Assembly (NCBI GenBank): GCA_016342355.1
Contig: JAEINP010000007.1
Coordinates: 62,001 to 126,000 of the forward strand
Origin: Desulfatibacillum sp.
Lineage (GTDB): Bacteria; Desulfobacterota; Desulfobacteria; Desulfobacterales; Desulfatibacillaceae
Direction: 5' to 3'
DNA length: 64,000 nucleotides
Shown here: one piece after another, positions 43,972-52,590 of the stretch
Layout of the letters: the number at the start of each line of letters is the position of its first letter
Position numbering within the stretch: the first letter of the stretch is position 1
Program-made: the position numbers and the translations under genes
Notes under the pieces: model-generated
Database searches by the model: none
What the model was told of the DNA's origin: nothing
The model's input: only the letters and a program-made list of their open reading frames with translations

Positions 43972-45342
43972 CTATTTGCTTGCTTCGGTGGGAAAAAGCA
44001 GTTCTGGCAGAGTGGGGAAAAACAGGAAGACCAATGTGTCTTTAACCCATTGTCTGTATACCAGTGATGTTGGGTCCATGCCCACAATTCTGGCGGGATA
44101 AGCAGGGGCGCCCACGCAACTGTAGGTGATGGTCACCAGGCAATGGAGCCACATCCGCATGACCTTTGGCGAGACGCTGGGGAAAAATCGTTCCTTGATC
44201 ATGTCCGTAACGCATTGGTGATAAAAAAAGACGAACTCAAACCCCGGGATGTCCTCCCCCCGGTCCAACTGAGCCATATTCTGCATGAGGACCATTTCGG
44301 GCGCGGGATTGGCGAAACTGTTGGCCAGAATCCTGCCAAACGCCTCTGTCAGTCCCTGGAGGGCTGGCATGGCTTCCAGGCCGTCCATTATATCCTGATC
44401 CACTAGCAACGATCGCTCCAAAAGGTCCACTCCCACGGCTTCGAAGAGTTCCTTTTTGGTTGGGAAATAGTGGTGGATAAGGGTGAAATCAAATCCTCCG
44501 CGCTTTCCAATCATACGAATGCTCGCCGTGCTGTAGGGGTTGGTGGCGAAAACCTCCCTGGCTGCCTCCAGGATTTTTAAACGGGTGGCTTCCCCTTTTC
44601 TAAGGTTGTTGAGCAAACCGGATTTTTTCAGTTTTTTTCTCGGCGAATACCCGTGAGGCTCTATGGGACCCAAATCCTGACCTTTTGTGCCTCGAATAAG
44701 CCGTTTCAGGGGAGGCAGGAAAAGGAAGGTCATGGCCTCCTTCACCCATTGGCGGTATTGATCTTGGCCGGGGTCCAGCTCTTCAGCCCTTGCGTGGAAT
44801 TGCCTGGCGCCCATGAAATTGCCCATGACCAGTGCAAAGGCAAACATCCACATGGTGATCTCCCGGTCCGTGCCCTTGGGTTTGTAAGACTGACGGAAAA
44901 ACTCCACAACCTTTTCCAAGGCCTTGCGCATGTTACCCACGCCTGGCAGGGATTCATCCAGAAAGTCCATCCCCCCCACATTGAGCATCATCACAGGCAT
45001 ATAGGAGGATTGAAAGCCGAAGTCCAGAATTCGATCCAGGAACAATGACAGACCCTGAGCCGGATTGACTTTTTCCAGGCCGGGAAGCATGTTCAGAATG
45101 GCAACCACAAACTCTTCATTGAGCCCTGTGATATATTCTTCAAAAAGCCTGGCCTTGGTTTTAAAATGGTATTGGATCAGGGGATGCTCAAACCCCCCTT
45201 CCTTGGCGATCTTGCGCACACTGGCTGCTTTGAATGGGTATTGGGCAAACACCTTGTCTGCTGCTTCCAGTATCTTTCTCCGGGTGGCTTCGCCCCGGAC
45301 TTCCCCTTTTTCCGTGGTGTTCTTGGCGCTTTGAATCATCAT
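43972..45342 (-). CDS. Tandem TetR transcriptional regulator (two full TetR units)
   Basis: A 456-residue protein consisting of two TetR-like halves. Each has its own helix-turn-helix (GEATRRKILEAADKVFA near 17 and GEATRLKILEAAREVFA near 250) and its own C-terminal ligand domain; the ends of both match too (YRQWVKEAMTFLFLPPL and YRQWVKDTLVFLFFPTL). Single TetR proteins are about 200 residues and act as dimers, so this chain may fold as a built-in dimer. The ATG is one base after the stop of the epimerase gene (TGACATG), indicating translational coupling. Its target may be that operon. Confidence 0.88.
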   Translation of the reverse strand: MMIQSAKNTTEKGEVRGEATRRKILEAADKVFAQYPFKAASVRKIAKEGGFEHPLIQYHFKTKARLFEEYITGLNEEFVVAILNMLPGLEKVNPAQGLSLFLDRILDFGFQSSYMPVMMLNVGGMDFLDESLPGVGNMRKALEKVVEFFRQSYKPKGTDREITMWMFAFALVMGNFMGARQFHARAEELDPGQDQYRQWVKEAMTFLFLPPLKRLIRGTKGQDLGPIEPHGYSPRKKLKKSGLLNNLRKGEATRLKILEAAREVFATNPYSTASIRMIGKRGGFDFTLIHHYFPTKKELFEAVGVDLLERSLLVDQDIMDGLEAMPALQGLTEAFGRILANSFANPAPEMVLMQNMAQLDRGEDIPGFEFVFFYHQCVTDMIKERFFPSVSPKVMRMWLHCLVTITYSCVGAPAYPARIVGMDPTSLVYRQWVKDTLVFLFFPTLPELLFPTEASK

Positions 45343-45343
45343 G

Positions 45344-46510
45344 TCAGAAATTGTCCTGGCAGACTCCTTTAGGATTATAATCGGATTGCAGCCATCCCAT
45401 GCGTCGGAACCATTCAATGGTGGTGCGCATTCCTTCCTTGACATCCGGATGCTGGTAAACATACCCGGCATCCTTGGATTTTTTATTGGATATCCAATAG
45501 CTTGACGCCATATAAGTTGCAGAACCGACCTCAAAAACCCGAACTCGCGGCGCCTGGAATCTTTGCTCCAGGAACAGCCAGGTATGGGCTGCAACCACGG
45601 CCAAATTTTTCAGATATCTTTGGCGCACCAAGGGAATATCCCACAGGCGCCGCCCCAATAGCAAGGCCAAGTAGTGCAGGAACTCATGATATGAAATGAC
45701 GCTTTCGTCAACCACATTATAATCTTCCCCCAAGGCAAAGTCCTTTTCCGCCACGTGGACAGCCAGCCCGGCCATATCTTCCACATGCAGGGAGGTTGTG
45801 AGATAATTTACTGAATCTGCTGGAATAAACGGCAACAGCCCCCGATTGATGGCCAGGACAATTCCGCCATGGCCGTAATCGCTGCCCGGTCCGTACAACG
45901 GGGCCGGCCGCACCACGGTAAGGGGAAGGCGCCCCGCCCTGTATAATTTCCACGCAAATTGCTCCTGTTCCCATTTGGAAACCGAATAGTCGTTGACCAA
46001 ATAAGTGTTTTCAGGCTCTTTCTGGCCGAACACAGAGTTTTTGGGGGATGAATTGTCTTCGCTAAACGGAAGATTGCATTTGTCTCCCCCGGAAGCCGGG
46101 ACAGGCTTCCCGAAGACCCCGCAAGTGCTCCAATGGACAAATCGCTCCAGGCTCTTGCAGGAGCCAGCGGTTTCAAAGAAGTTTGAAGAACCTTCCACAT
46201 TGATTTTACGGAGCAGGCTCAGGGGCGCGGAATAATCATACAAAGAGGCCGTGTGGAACACGTGGGTCACGGGCCTTTTGAACAAGGCATCCAAACTGGA
46301 CTTGTCCAGCAGGTCGCTTGGGAGCACTTGGCAGCCGTCCTGTGAAAAATCCAGGTCAATCCCTTTGCAAACAGTCTGAATCTTGGGATGGGAAAAGGCC
46401 TTGGGCAGGTCAGTGGCTATAACCTCCTGGCCTTGGCTCAAAAGCATTTTTACCAAGTGCGACCCTGAGAAACCGCATGCCCCGGTCACCAGATTCAAAC
46501 GTTTCGGCAT
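45344..46510 (-). CDS. NAD-dependent epimerase/dehydratase
   Basis: A 388-residue extended SDR. The Rossmann motif TGACGFSGSHL begins at about residue 9, and the catalytic YSVSK is near 160 with the Ser/Thr of HWSTCGVFG before it. The family includes 3-beta-hydroxysteroid dehydrogenase-like and dihydroflavonol reductase-like enzymes; a sterol, hopanoid or sugar-nucleotide substrate is possible. The C-terminal third has a hydrophobic segment that may touch the membrane. AAAGGAG supports the chosen ATG. First gene of a two-gene operon with the tandem TetR regulator. Confidence 0.9.
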   Translation of the reverse strand: MPKRLNLVTGACGFSGSHLVKMLLSQGQEVIATDLPKAFSHPKIQTVCKGIDLDFSQDGCQVLPSDLLDKSSLDALFKRPVTHVFHTASLYDYSAPLSLLRKINVEGSSNFFETAGSCKSLERFVHWSTCGVFGKPVPASGGDKCNLPFSEDNSSPKNSVFGQKEPENTYLVNDYSVSKWEQEQFAWKLYRAGRLPLTVVRPAPLYGPGSDYGHGGIVLAINRGLLPFIPADSVNYLTTSLHVEDMAGLAVHVAEKDFALGEDYNVVDESVISYHEFLHYLALLLGRRLWDIPLVRQRYLKNLAVVAAHTWLFLEQRFQAPRVRVFEVGSATYMASSYWISNKKSKDAGYVYQHPDVKEGMRTTIEWFRRMGWLQSDYNPKGVCQDNF

Positions 46511-46691
46511 ATCCGTCTCCTTTCCCCATATACTGCATGGGGGTGAGGCACCCAATTTTTCTCAATTTATTATGATGTTCCAAGACTTAGCATAGGGAAG
46601 GAGGAACTGCAAGAAAGGGATGAAGACGCAATGTTGACAGAAACAACTTCGCACTATGCCTGCCCGATAATTGGCGAACCGGCGCATCAAC

Positions 46692-47054
46692 TTATTCCTC
46701 CCTAATAAAAAACCGGCACCGTCCCGGACAAGGGGGCATCTTCCGACGGCATAGGTCGAAATGAAGCAACCCGCAACTTAGGATGGAATTCTCTCCCGGA
46801 ATAAAATGGGGACACCTGACGCCGGCTTTGATGGTCGCAAATCTGCGTGACCAAATCCGCATGATGGTGTCCTGATCAATATCAAAGCAATCCACCTGAT
46901 CCAGATACGCGTCAAAGGCCGTCTCCCATTTTTCCAGAACAGAACATCGCCAGGCGTCATGGAATCCAGGGTCTGACTTGATTTTTCGCATGCAATGTCC
47001 CTGGGTGTAATAGGCGCATCCTGTTCCCGGGAGCGTGGATAACAACTCGGTCAT
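46692..47054 (-). CDS. Cys-rich hypothetical protein
   Basis: A 120-residue protein with nine Cys, including a C-terminal group LCRRKMPPCPGRC, which suggests metal or Fe-S binding. The middle is helical (WETAFDAYLDQVDCFDIDQDTIMRIW). GGGGAA lies a few bases before the chosen ATG; longer starts are possible up to 47165 but lack a site. Family not recognised. It is divergent from the CBS-domain gene. Confidence 0.65.
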   Translation of the reverse strand: MTELLSTLPGTGCAYYTQGHCMRKIKSDPGFHDAWRCSVLEKWETAFDAYLDQVDCFDIDQDTIMRIWSRRFATIKAGVRCPHFIPGENSILSCGLLHFDLCRRKMPPCPGRCRFFIREE

Positions 47055-47201
47055 GACATTTCCCCACATACCGCAAATTGAGATTTCAAATATATTGTGT
47101 AAAATCCACGTACCTTTCCATTGTTTATCTTGCCTTATCCAAGGCGTTTCTGGTACATATTTCATCTAAAATTTATAAGGCTTTGTCGCAAAGGAGAACG
47201 T

Positions 47202-47756
47202 ATGAGCGAAATACTTGTCAAAGACATTATGGTTCCATTGGATCAATACGCAACTGTCCATGAAGACGCCAACCTTTACGAGGCGGTGATAGCATTGGAA
47301 GAATGCCAGGCCCGCCAAGACAATCCGGATCCCCGGGCCATTCTGGTGGTGGACAAAAAAAACCATGTAGTGGGCAAAATGAGTTTTCTGGATGTCATTA
47401 AGGCTCTCGAACCCAGCTACGAAACAATATTGGAATCCAGACCAGGTTCGGCCCGCCTTGGTTTTTCTCGCCGATTCTTAAAACTTTTGGCTGATGACTA
47501 CAAGCTGTGGTCCAACCCCCTGGACGAAATTTGCAAAAAAGCCGCGGACATTAAGGTCAAAGATGTTATGTATTCTCCTTCCAGCGAAGGGGAGTTTGTG
47601 TCCGAGGACGCCACCTTGCCTGAAGCCATGCACCAGATAATCATGGGGCACCACCAGTCTCTGCTGGTCATGAAAAACAAACGCATCACCGGTATTCTTC
47701 GGGTCAAGGAGGTTTTCGCCCAGGTTGTGGAAAGCATGAAAGCCTGCGGCATATAG
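47202..47756 (+). CDS. CBS domain pair protein
   Basis: A 184-residue protein made of two CBS modules: residues about 5-65 (VKDIMVPLDQYATV...VVGKMSFLDVI) and about 118-180 (VKDVMYSPSSEGEFVSEDATLPEAM...ITGILRVKEVF). CBS pairs usually bind adenine nucleotides and regulate a partner. A helical insert of about 50 residues with many aromatic and basic residues joins them. AAGGAG precedes the ATG. No enzyme domain is attached. It converges with lptD, whose stop lies 8 bp away. Confidence 0.9.
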   Translation: MSEILVKDIMVPLDQYATVHEDANLYEAVIALEECQARQDNPDPRAILVVDKKNHVVGKMSFLDVIKALEPSYETILESRPGSARLGFSRRFLKLLADDYKLWSNPLDEICKKAADIKVKDVMYSPSSEGEFVSEDATLPEAMHQIIMGHHQSLLVMKNKRITGILRVKEVFAQVVESMKACGI

Positions 47757-47763
47757 CTGACTG

Positions 47764-50025
47764 TTATTGGGCGGCGGAACGTCCGATATTGCCTAAGCCG
47801 GCCAAAGTGACCTGAAAGGCGTACCGCTGTTCCCCGGGTTCGTCGGAGTAGCCGATATCTACGGACCAGCAGGCTGCTTCGTAAATGACGCCGGTATAAT
47901 TTCTCACCCGTTCGCCAGCGTCCAGATCCCGTTCCATCCCTCCATAAGCGGACCAGTTTTCGCCCAGGCGAATAAGGGCCTTGCCCAGGACAGTTTCGCT
48001 GGAGTCGTTGGCGTTAATGTATTCCGCCGAAAACTCGTGCCCCCTCCCATTAAAACGAATGCCCTGAGAATTATATACAAAGCTCCCGTCATAGGGCGAC
48101 CACTTTACCGTGCTTTCCAAACCAAACCAACTGGCCGGGTCCAGTTCCAGCCGGGCGCTGATGGGAGAGAAGGGCTGGCGCCGGTTGGGCTTGGTCCATT
48201 CTGACGAGTTCTCTTCATTGGCCTCGTTGATATCATAGGAAGCGGCAATTTCAAACCAGCACAATTTTTGGTATTCATAGGGCGAAGAATCATTTCCAGC
48301 CACGGTGGTTTTGCTCCGGGCAAGGAAACTATTGGCCATGGAAAAGGTTACCTGATTTTGCGCCTGAAGCCGGTCCACATAATCAAACAGGGGATATTTT
48401 TCCTGATCCTCGTCCGGAGCATATACATAGCTCAGGGTTGGGCTGAAAGCGTGGCGAATTTTTTCTATCCCGCCAGATCCGGACCCCACGGTAAACACCC
48501 GCACCAATTCAGATGAAAGTTCCGACTTCACATCGTACATTTCGCGGGAAAAGGATCGGTCATCCCGAGCCGGTTCTTCGTCCCAAGTGGTTACATTATA
48601 AAGGGTTTCCCGGAGACCCACCGAGGTTTCCATGTTTAGGAACCTGCCAAAATCGTAAGGGGCGATAATCCGCGGGTTCAGGTCGATCCGGTTTCCGCTG
48701 ATCCCTTCCTCCCGGTAAAAATGGGAATACCCCGTGTCAAACTGCCAAGCCAGAAAAGAGCCAAAAAACGACTGCCTGGCGCCTGAAAAACCCAGGTACG
48801 GCAGGGTCTGGAGGGTTGTATTCGGTTCGTCAAATCTTCGGGCAATGACGTTATCGTACCATTTAGTCTCTGCGTTGACGCTGTATCGATCCCAACCCTT
48901 TTGCAGGTAAAGGCTGTTCTTGCGTATGGTCTCGTCGTAGTCGTCCAGGTCCCGGCCGAAATCCTTGGAAAACTGCCGATTGATAGCACTGTATCCAGTG
49001 TATCCGTCCTTGAAGTCCCGCAGATAGTCCTGGTCGCTCACATAGTCTGCATCCAACCGGAGTCGGAGGCCGTTTTCCCATTGATGATCATGTTTGCCCA
49101 CCAACCAATACCGATCCTGGTTGGGCCTCAGATAAGTGTCGTTGTCGTATCCCCAGTCGTCGCTGTTGTTCCCCAGGCCATCGTCACGGGTATCGTCCTG
49201 GAGAAAGCTGCCGAAAAAATAGCCCTTGGATTTGGGATTGATGGCATAACGCAGTTCCGCCCCTGCCTGCACCCCTCTTTTTTCCATGGGATTAGCATAC
49301 AGTGTCATGTCTGCGCTTTCGTTCATGACCATGTACAAGGGTTGGTTAACGCCCCATCCATGGCGGGAGGACTGGCTCACCTGGGGTGGTAACAGGCCGG
49401 TTTGGCGCTCGGTTTTTGCGGGAAAAACCAAAAACGGAGAGTAAAACAGCGGCAGTTTGCGGGTTTTAAACACCAGGTTTTTGGCGGTGCCGTACCCCCC
49501 CACCGTCACCTTGACCTGGGAAGCCTTTATCACCCAATCGGGATCATCCGGGTCACAGGTTGTAAGGCTGGCATCCTCCACCCTGTAGGATTGGGTGCCA
49601 AGTTTTTCGATGCGATCCCCCCGAATAAAAAAATGGGTGGCCTGGATAAACAGGGTGCCATTTTCCACAAGGCCGGTTTCCGTAGCCAGGTCCATGAACA
49701 CACGGTCCCCTGTGACCACGTCTCCGCCGCCCTTGACCGTCACGTTCCCCACAGCCCACAGGCTGTTGTTGTTTCGGTCAAAGCCTGCCTCGTCCGCCTC
49801 CATGCGATAGCCTGAACGCCAGATCAGCACATTGCCGGAGCCTCGGTACGTGTTGGTCACGTTATCGTACTCCAGCTTATCCGCTGTAATGTTCCACGGC
49901 TCCGAGGGATCCATGTTCGCCAGGTCCAGTCCCTGACCAAACGCCGGAGCGTGCAATACCAATAACAGCGCCCACAGTGCCGCCCCTAACCTCATTAGTC
50001 CGGTTTTTAAGAATATTCTTTTCAT
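47764..50025 (-). CDS. lptD: LPS-assembly protein LptD
   Basis: A 753-residue outer-membrane protein that inserts lipopolysaccharide in the outer leaflet. A signal peptide (LRLGAALWALLLVLHAPAFG-like, cleaved near residue 30) precedes the periplasmic OstA domain (about 40-190: ITADKLEYDNVTNTYRGSGNV) and a C-terminal beta-barrel rich in alternating aromatic strands, ending with a short tail. E. coli LptD is about 784 residues. The ATG at 50025 is chosen because it gives a good signal peptide; ribosome site weak. LptE and other lpt genes are not adjacent. It shows the organism makes LPS. Confidence 0.93.
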   Translation of the reverse strand: MKRIFLKTGLMRLGAALWALLLVLHAPAFGQGLDLANMDPSEPWNITADKLEYDNVTNTYRGSGNVLIWRSGYRMEADEAGFDRNNNSLWAVGNVTVKGGGDVVTGDRVFMDLATETGLVENGTLFIQATHFFIRGDRIEKLGTQSYRVEDASLTTCDPDDPDWVIKASQVKVTVGGYGTAKNLVFKTRKLPLFYSPFLVFPAKTERQTGLLPPQVSQSSRHGWGVNQPLYMVMNESADMTLYANPMEKRGVQAGAELRYAINPKSKGYFFGSFLQDDTRDDGLGNNSDDWGYDNDTYLRPNQDRYWLVGKHDHQWENGLRLRLDADYVSDQDYLRDFKDGYTGYSAINRQFSKDFGRDLDDYDETIRKNSLYLQKGWDRYSVNAETKWYDNVIARRFDEPNTTLQTLPYLGFSGARQSFFGSFLAWQFDTGYSHFYREEGISGNRIDLNPRIIAPYDFGRFLNMETSVGLRETLYNVTTWDEEPARDDRSFSREMYDVKSELSSELVRVFTVGSGSGGIEKIRHAFSPTLSYVYAPDEDQEKYPLFDYVDRLQAQNQVTFSMANSFLARSKTTVAGNDSSPYEYQKLCWFEIAASYDINEANEENSSEWTKPNRRQPFSPISARLELDPASWFGLESTVKWSPYDGSFVYNSQGIRFNGRGHEFSAEYINANDSSETVLGKALIRLGENWSAYGGMERDLDAGERVRNYTGVIYEAACWSVDIGYSDEPGEQRYAFQVTLAGLGNIGRSAAQ

Positions 50026-50091
50026 ACCAGGGTTTTGTGACAATAGGACAAAAAAGTCAAGGATCAGGGCTTTACTGTTTTATAAAAGCAC

Positions 50092-50120
50092 TTGTTGGTG
50101 TATGATATGAATTCGATATT
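50092..50120 (+). promoter_or_regulatory. Possible promoter of the surE operon
   Basis: TTGTTG and GATATT are separated by 17 bp and end 24 bp before the surE start. The match to the housekeeping consensus is moderate, so this is only a candidate. Confidence 0.3.
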
Positions 50121-50144
50121 TTGAACATTAACGAGGACATGAGC

Positions 50145-50906
50145 ATGCACATACTTGTCACCAACGATGACGGCATTCATCATCCCGGGCTGGCTGCCCT
50201 GCGGGATAGCCTGGCCAAGGACCACAGGGTCCAGGTCGTGGCCCCGGACCGGGAGCGCAGCGCCATTGCCCACGCAATCACCCTGCATACGCCGCTAAGG
50301 GCCGCTTCTCTCCAAAACGGCAATGGGATACCTTCCTGGGCCATAAACGGCACCCCGGCAGATTGCGTGAAGCTGGGTGTCCTGGAACTCCTTGGGTCCA
50401 GGCCGGACCTGGTTGTTTCCGGCATCAACCCCGGCCCTAATGTGGGTGTCAACCTCAACTATTCCGGCACGGTGTCCGCCGCACGCGAGGCCGCTCTCCT
50501 GGGCCTGCCAGCCATAGCCGTTTCCGTTTGCAATCCCCGCAGCGTCCATTTTGAAGACGCCGCCCGCTTTATCAGCTTTTTAGTGGAGGATGTTGTCCGG
50601 CGTGGCTTGCCCAAAGGAGTGTTTCTCAACGTAAACCTGCCCGATTCCCCTTTGGATAAAATATCCGGAGTTCGCATTTGCAAGCAGGGCATTGCCCGCC
50701 TGGAAGAAGCCTTTCATGTGCGCAAGGATCCCCGGGATCAGCCTTACTACTGGCAAGGCAGTGAAACCCAGTTGTTCGGCGACACCCCGGATGAAGACGG
50801 CGTGGCCCTTAGAGAGAACTATATTGCCGTGACTCCAGTCCGGTGCGATATGACTGACTATGATTTCATGGGCCAGCTTAAGGATTGGAACATGGAAAAG
50901 CCTTAA
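50145..50906 (+). CDS. surE: 5'/3'-nucleotidase SurE
   Basis: A 253-residue phosphatase acting on nucleoside 5'- and 3'-monophosphates. The metal site begins at once (ILVTNDDGIHHPG), followed by VVAPDRERSAIAH, the NGTPADCVKLG motif and SGINPGPNVG...YSGTVSAAREA. GAGGA sits seven bases before the ATG at 50145; an ATG two codons earlier is too close to it. It starts a six-gene plus-strand operon. Confidence 0.96.
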   Translation: MHILVTNDDGIHHPGLAALRDSLAKDHRVQVVAPDRERSAIAHAITLHTPLRAASLQNGNGIPSWAINGTPADCVKLGVLELLGSRPDLVVSGINPGPNVGVNLNYSGTVSAAREAALLGLPAIAVSVCNPRSVHFEDAARFISFLVEDVVRRGLPKGVFLNVNLPDSPLDKISGVRICKQGIARLEEAFHVRKDPRDQPYYWQGSETQLFGDTPDEDGVALRENYIAVTPVRCDMTDYDFMGQLKDWNMEKP

Positions 50907-50938
50907 GGCTTTTTTAAACCTCAAACCTCCAGGAAAAA

Positions 50939-51913
50939 ATGACTAAAACGACCTTTGTGGAAAATATACAACCCGGTGAAAAGGTGGACGCCACCTTCGT
51001 TGTCACGGACAAATCCGTCTCCCATAGGAAAGACGGCGCGCCCTTTTTGAACCTCACCCTGGTGGACCGCACCGGCTCCGTAAGGGCCATCATGTGGGAC
51101 CTGGGGCCGGACACCTTGGCTTCCTTTGACAACGGGGACTACATTTCGGTAAAAGGCCAGGCAGGCACCTACCGGGATCAGGTGCAGGTTACCGTGAAGG
51201 CCATTGCCAAAGTTCAGGACGACAAAGTGGACCCGGGGGATTTTTTGCCTGTCTGCCCGACAGATCCCCAAAAGCTCCTTGCAAAGCTCCAGGAACTTAC
51301 GGCAACCATAACCGACCCGTTTTTGCTCAAACTCATGGAAACTTTCTGGCAGGACCAGGACTTTTCCAGGGCCTTTGCAACCGCCCCGGCCGGAAAGAAA
51401 ATGCACCATGCTTACATTGGAGGACTGGTGGAGCACACCCTGTCCGTGGCCCTTTTGGTGGACCCCCTGGCAGGCCATTATATAAAAAACAAAGGCGTAA
51501 ACCGGGATCTTTTGCTTACCGGGGCCGTGCTGCACGATGTGGGTAAGGTGGAGGAATTCCAGTGGAAAGCCGCCATTGACTATTCCGATGCAGGCCGTTT
51601 GATGGGCCACGCCGTTATAGGAGTCAGGATACTGGATGAAAAAATCGCCGCCATTCCTGATTTTCCTAACGAAACCGCCATGCTTCTCAGGCATATGATA
51701 GTCAGCCACCACGGTGAGCGGGACTTTGGCGCACTGGAACCGCCCAAAACCCTGGAGGCCGTCATATTACATAATATCGACGACCTGGATGCCAAAGTGA
51801 ACGGAGTCCGCACCTTTATGGACCAGGAAGATAACGGAGAAGCATGGACCGGATACCACAGGCTGATGGAACGCCACTTTTACCGGGGCAGGAAAGCAGG
51901 GGATCATGAGTAG
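50939..51913 (+). CDS. 3'-5' exoribonuclease YhaM family protein
   Basis: A 324-residue protein with an N-terminal OB fold (about 10-95: PFLNLTLVDRTGSVRAIMWD) and a C-terminal HD domain (about 155-290). The HD residues are in HHAYIGGLVEHTLSV and GAVLHDVGK, with a further His in VISHHGERDFG-like MIVSHHGERDFG. This matches YhaM/CBF1, a manganese-dependent exonuclease for RNA and single-stranded DNA. AGGA precedes the ATG. Its end overlaps tmk by 8 bp. Confidence 0.9.
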   Translation: MTKTTFVENIQPGEKVDATFVVTDKSVSHRKDGAPFLNLTLVDRTGSVRAIMWDLGPDTLASFDNGDYISVKGQAGTYRDQVQVTVKAIAKVQDDKVDPGDFLPVCPTDPQKLLAKLQELTATITDPFLLKLMETFWQDQDFSRAFATAPAGKKMHHAYIGGLVEHTLSVALLVDPLAGHYIKNKGVNRDLLLTGAVLHDVGKVEEFQWKAAIDYSDAGRLMGHAVIGVRILDEKIAAIPDFPNETAMLLRHMIVSHHGERDFGALEPPKTLEAVILHNIDDLDAKVNGVRTFMDQEDNGEAWTGYHRLMERHFYRGRKAGDHE

Positions 51914-52568
51914 ACCGGGCATCTTCATCACCCTGGAAGGCATAGAGGGCGCAGGAAAAACCACTCAGGTCCGCCGCATTGTGGAATTCATGGAATCTCA
52001 AGGTTTTGAATGCATTGCCACCCGGGAGCCGGGAGGAACCGATATCGGGGCTAAAATCCGGGCCATATTGCTGAATTCGGAACATATCACCCTGGCGCCC
52101 ATGGCAGAGCTTCTGCTCTATGAGGCGGATCGAGCCCAACACCTGGCCCGTTTGGTCAAGCCTGCCCTGGAGACCGGCAAATGCGTAATTTGCGATCGTT
52201 TTTGCGACGCCACTACCGCATACCAGGGGCACGCCCGAGGCCTTTCCCTGGATTTTATCAACGGATTGCACGCCCAGATTCTGGAAGGGCTGGCGCCGGA
52301 CTTGACCTTGCTTTTTGACCTTCCCGCTGAAATCGGGCTGACACGTGCAAGGGCGAGACTGGACGCACAAAACAGCACTGGCCTGGAAGGCCGTTTTGAG
52401 GCCGAGGAACTGGCCTTTCATCAAAAGGTTCGAAAAGGCTACCTGAGCCTGGCGAAAGATGCGCCAGGCAGGTTTGCAATCGTTGACGCAGAAGCCCCCC
52501 CGGACCAGGTTTGGGACCAAACAAAGGACTTGCTGGCCAGATTTCTGGCCCAACGGTCCGCAGCATAG
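51906..52568 (+). CDS. tmk: Thymidylate kinase
   Basis: A 220-residue kinase converting dTMP to dTDP. P-loop EGIEGAGKTT, the TREPGGT motif (substrate and DR region), and CDRFCDATTAYQGHARGL match the family; the lid carries TRARARL. AGGA of the upstream gene's end serves as ribosome site. Length is normal. It is translationally coupled to the exoribonuclease gene. Confidence 0.95.
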   Translation: MSRPGIFITLEGIEGAGKTTQVRRIVEFMESQGFECIATREPGGTDIGAKIRAILLNSEHITLAPMAELLLYEADRAQHLARLVKPALETGKCVICDRFCDATTAYQGHARGLSLDFINGLHAQILEGLAPDLTLLFDLPAEIGLTRARARLDAQNSTGLEGRFEAEELAFHQKVRKGYLSLAKDAPGRFAIVDAEAPPDQVWDQTKDLLARFLAQRSAA

Positions 52569-52590
52569 GCAACATGGCAGAATAAAGGTT

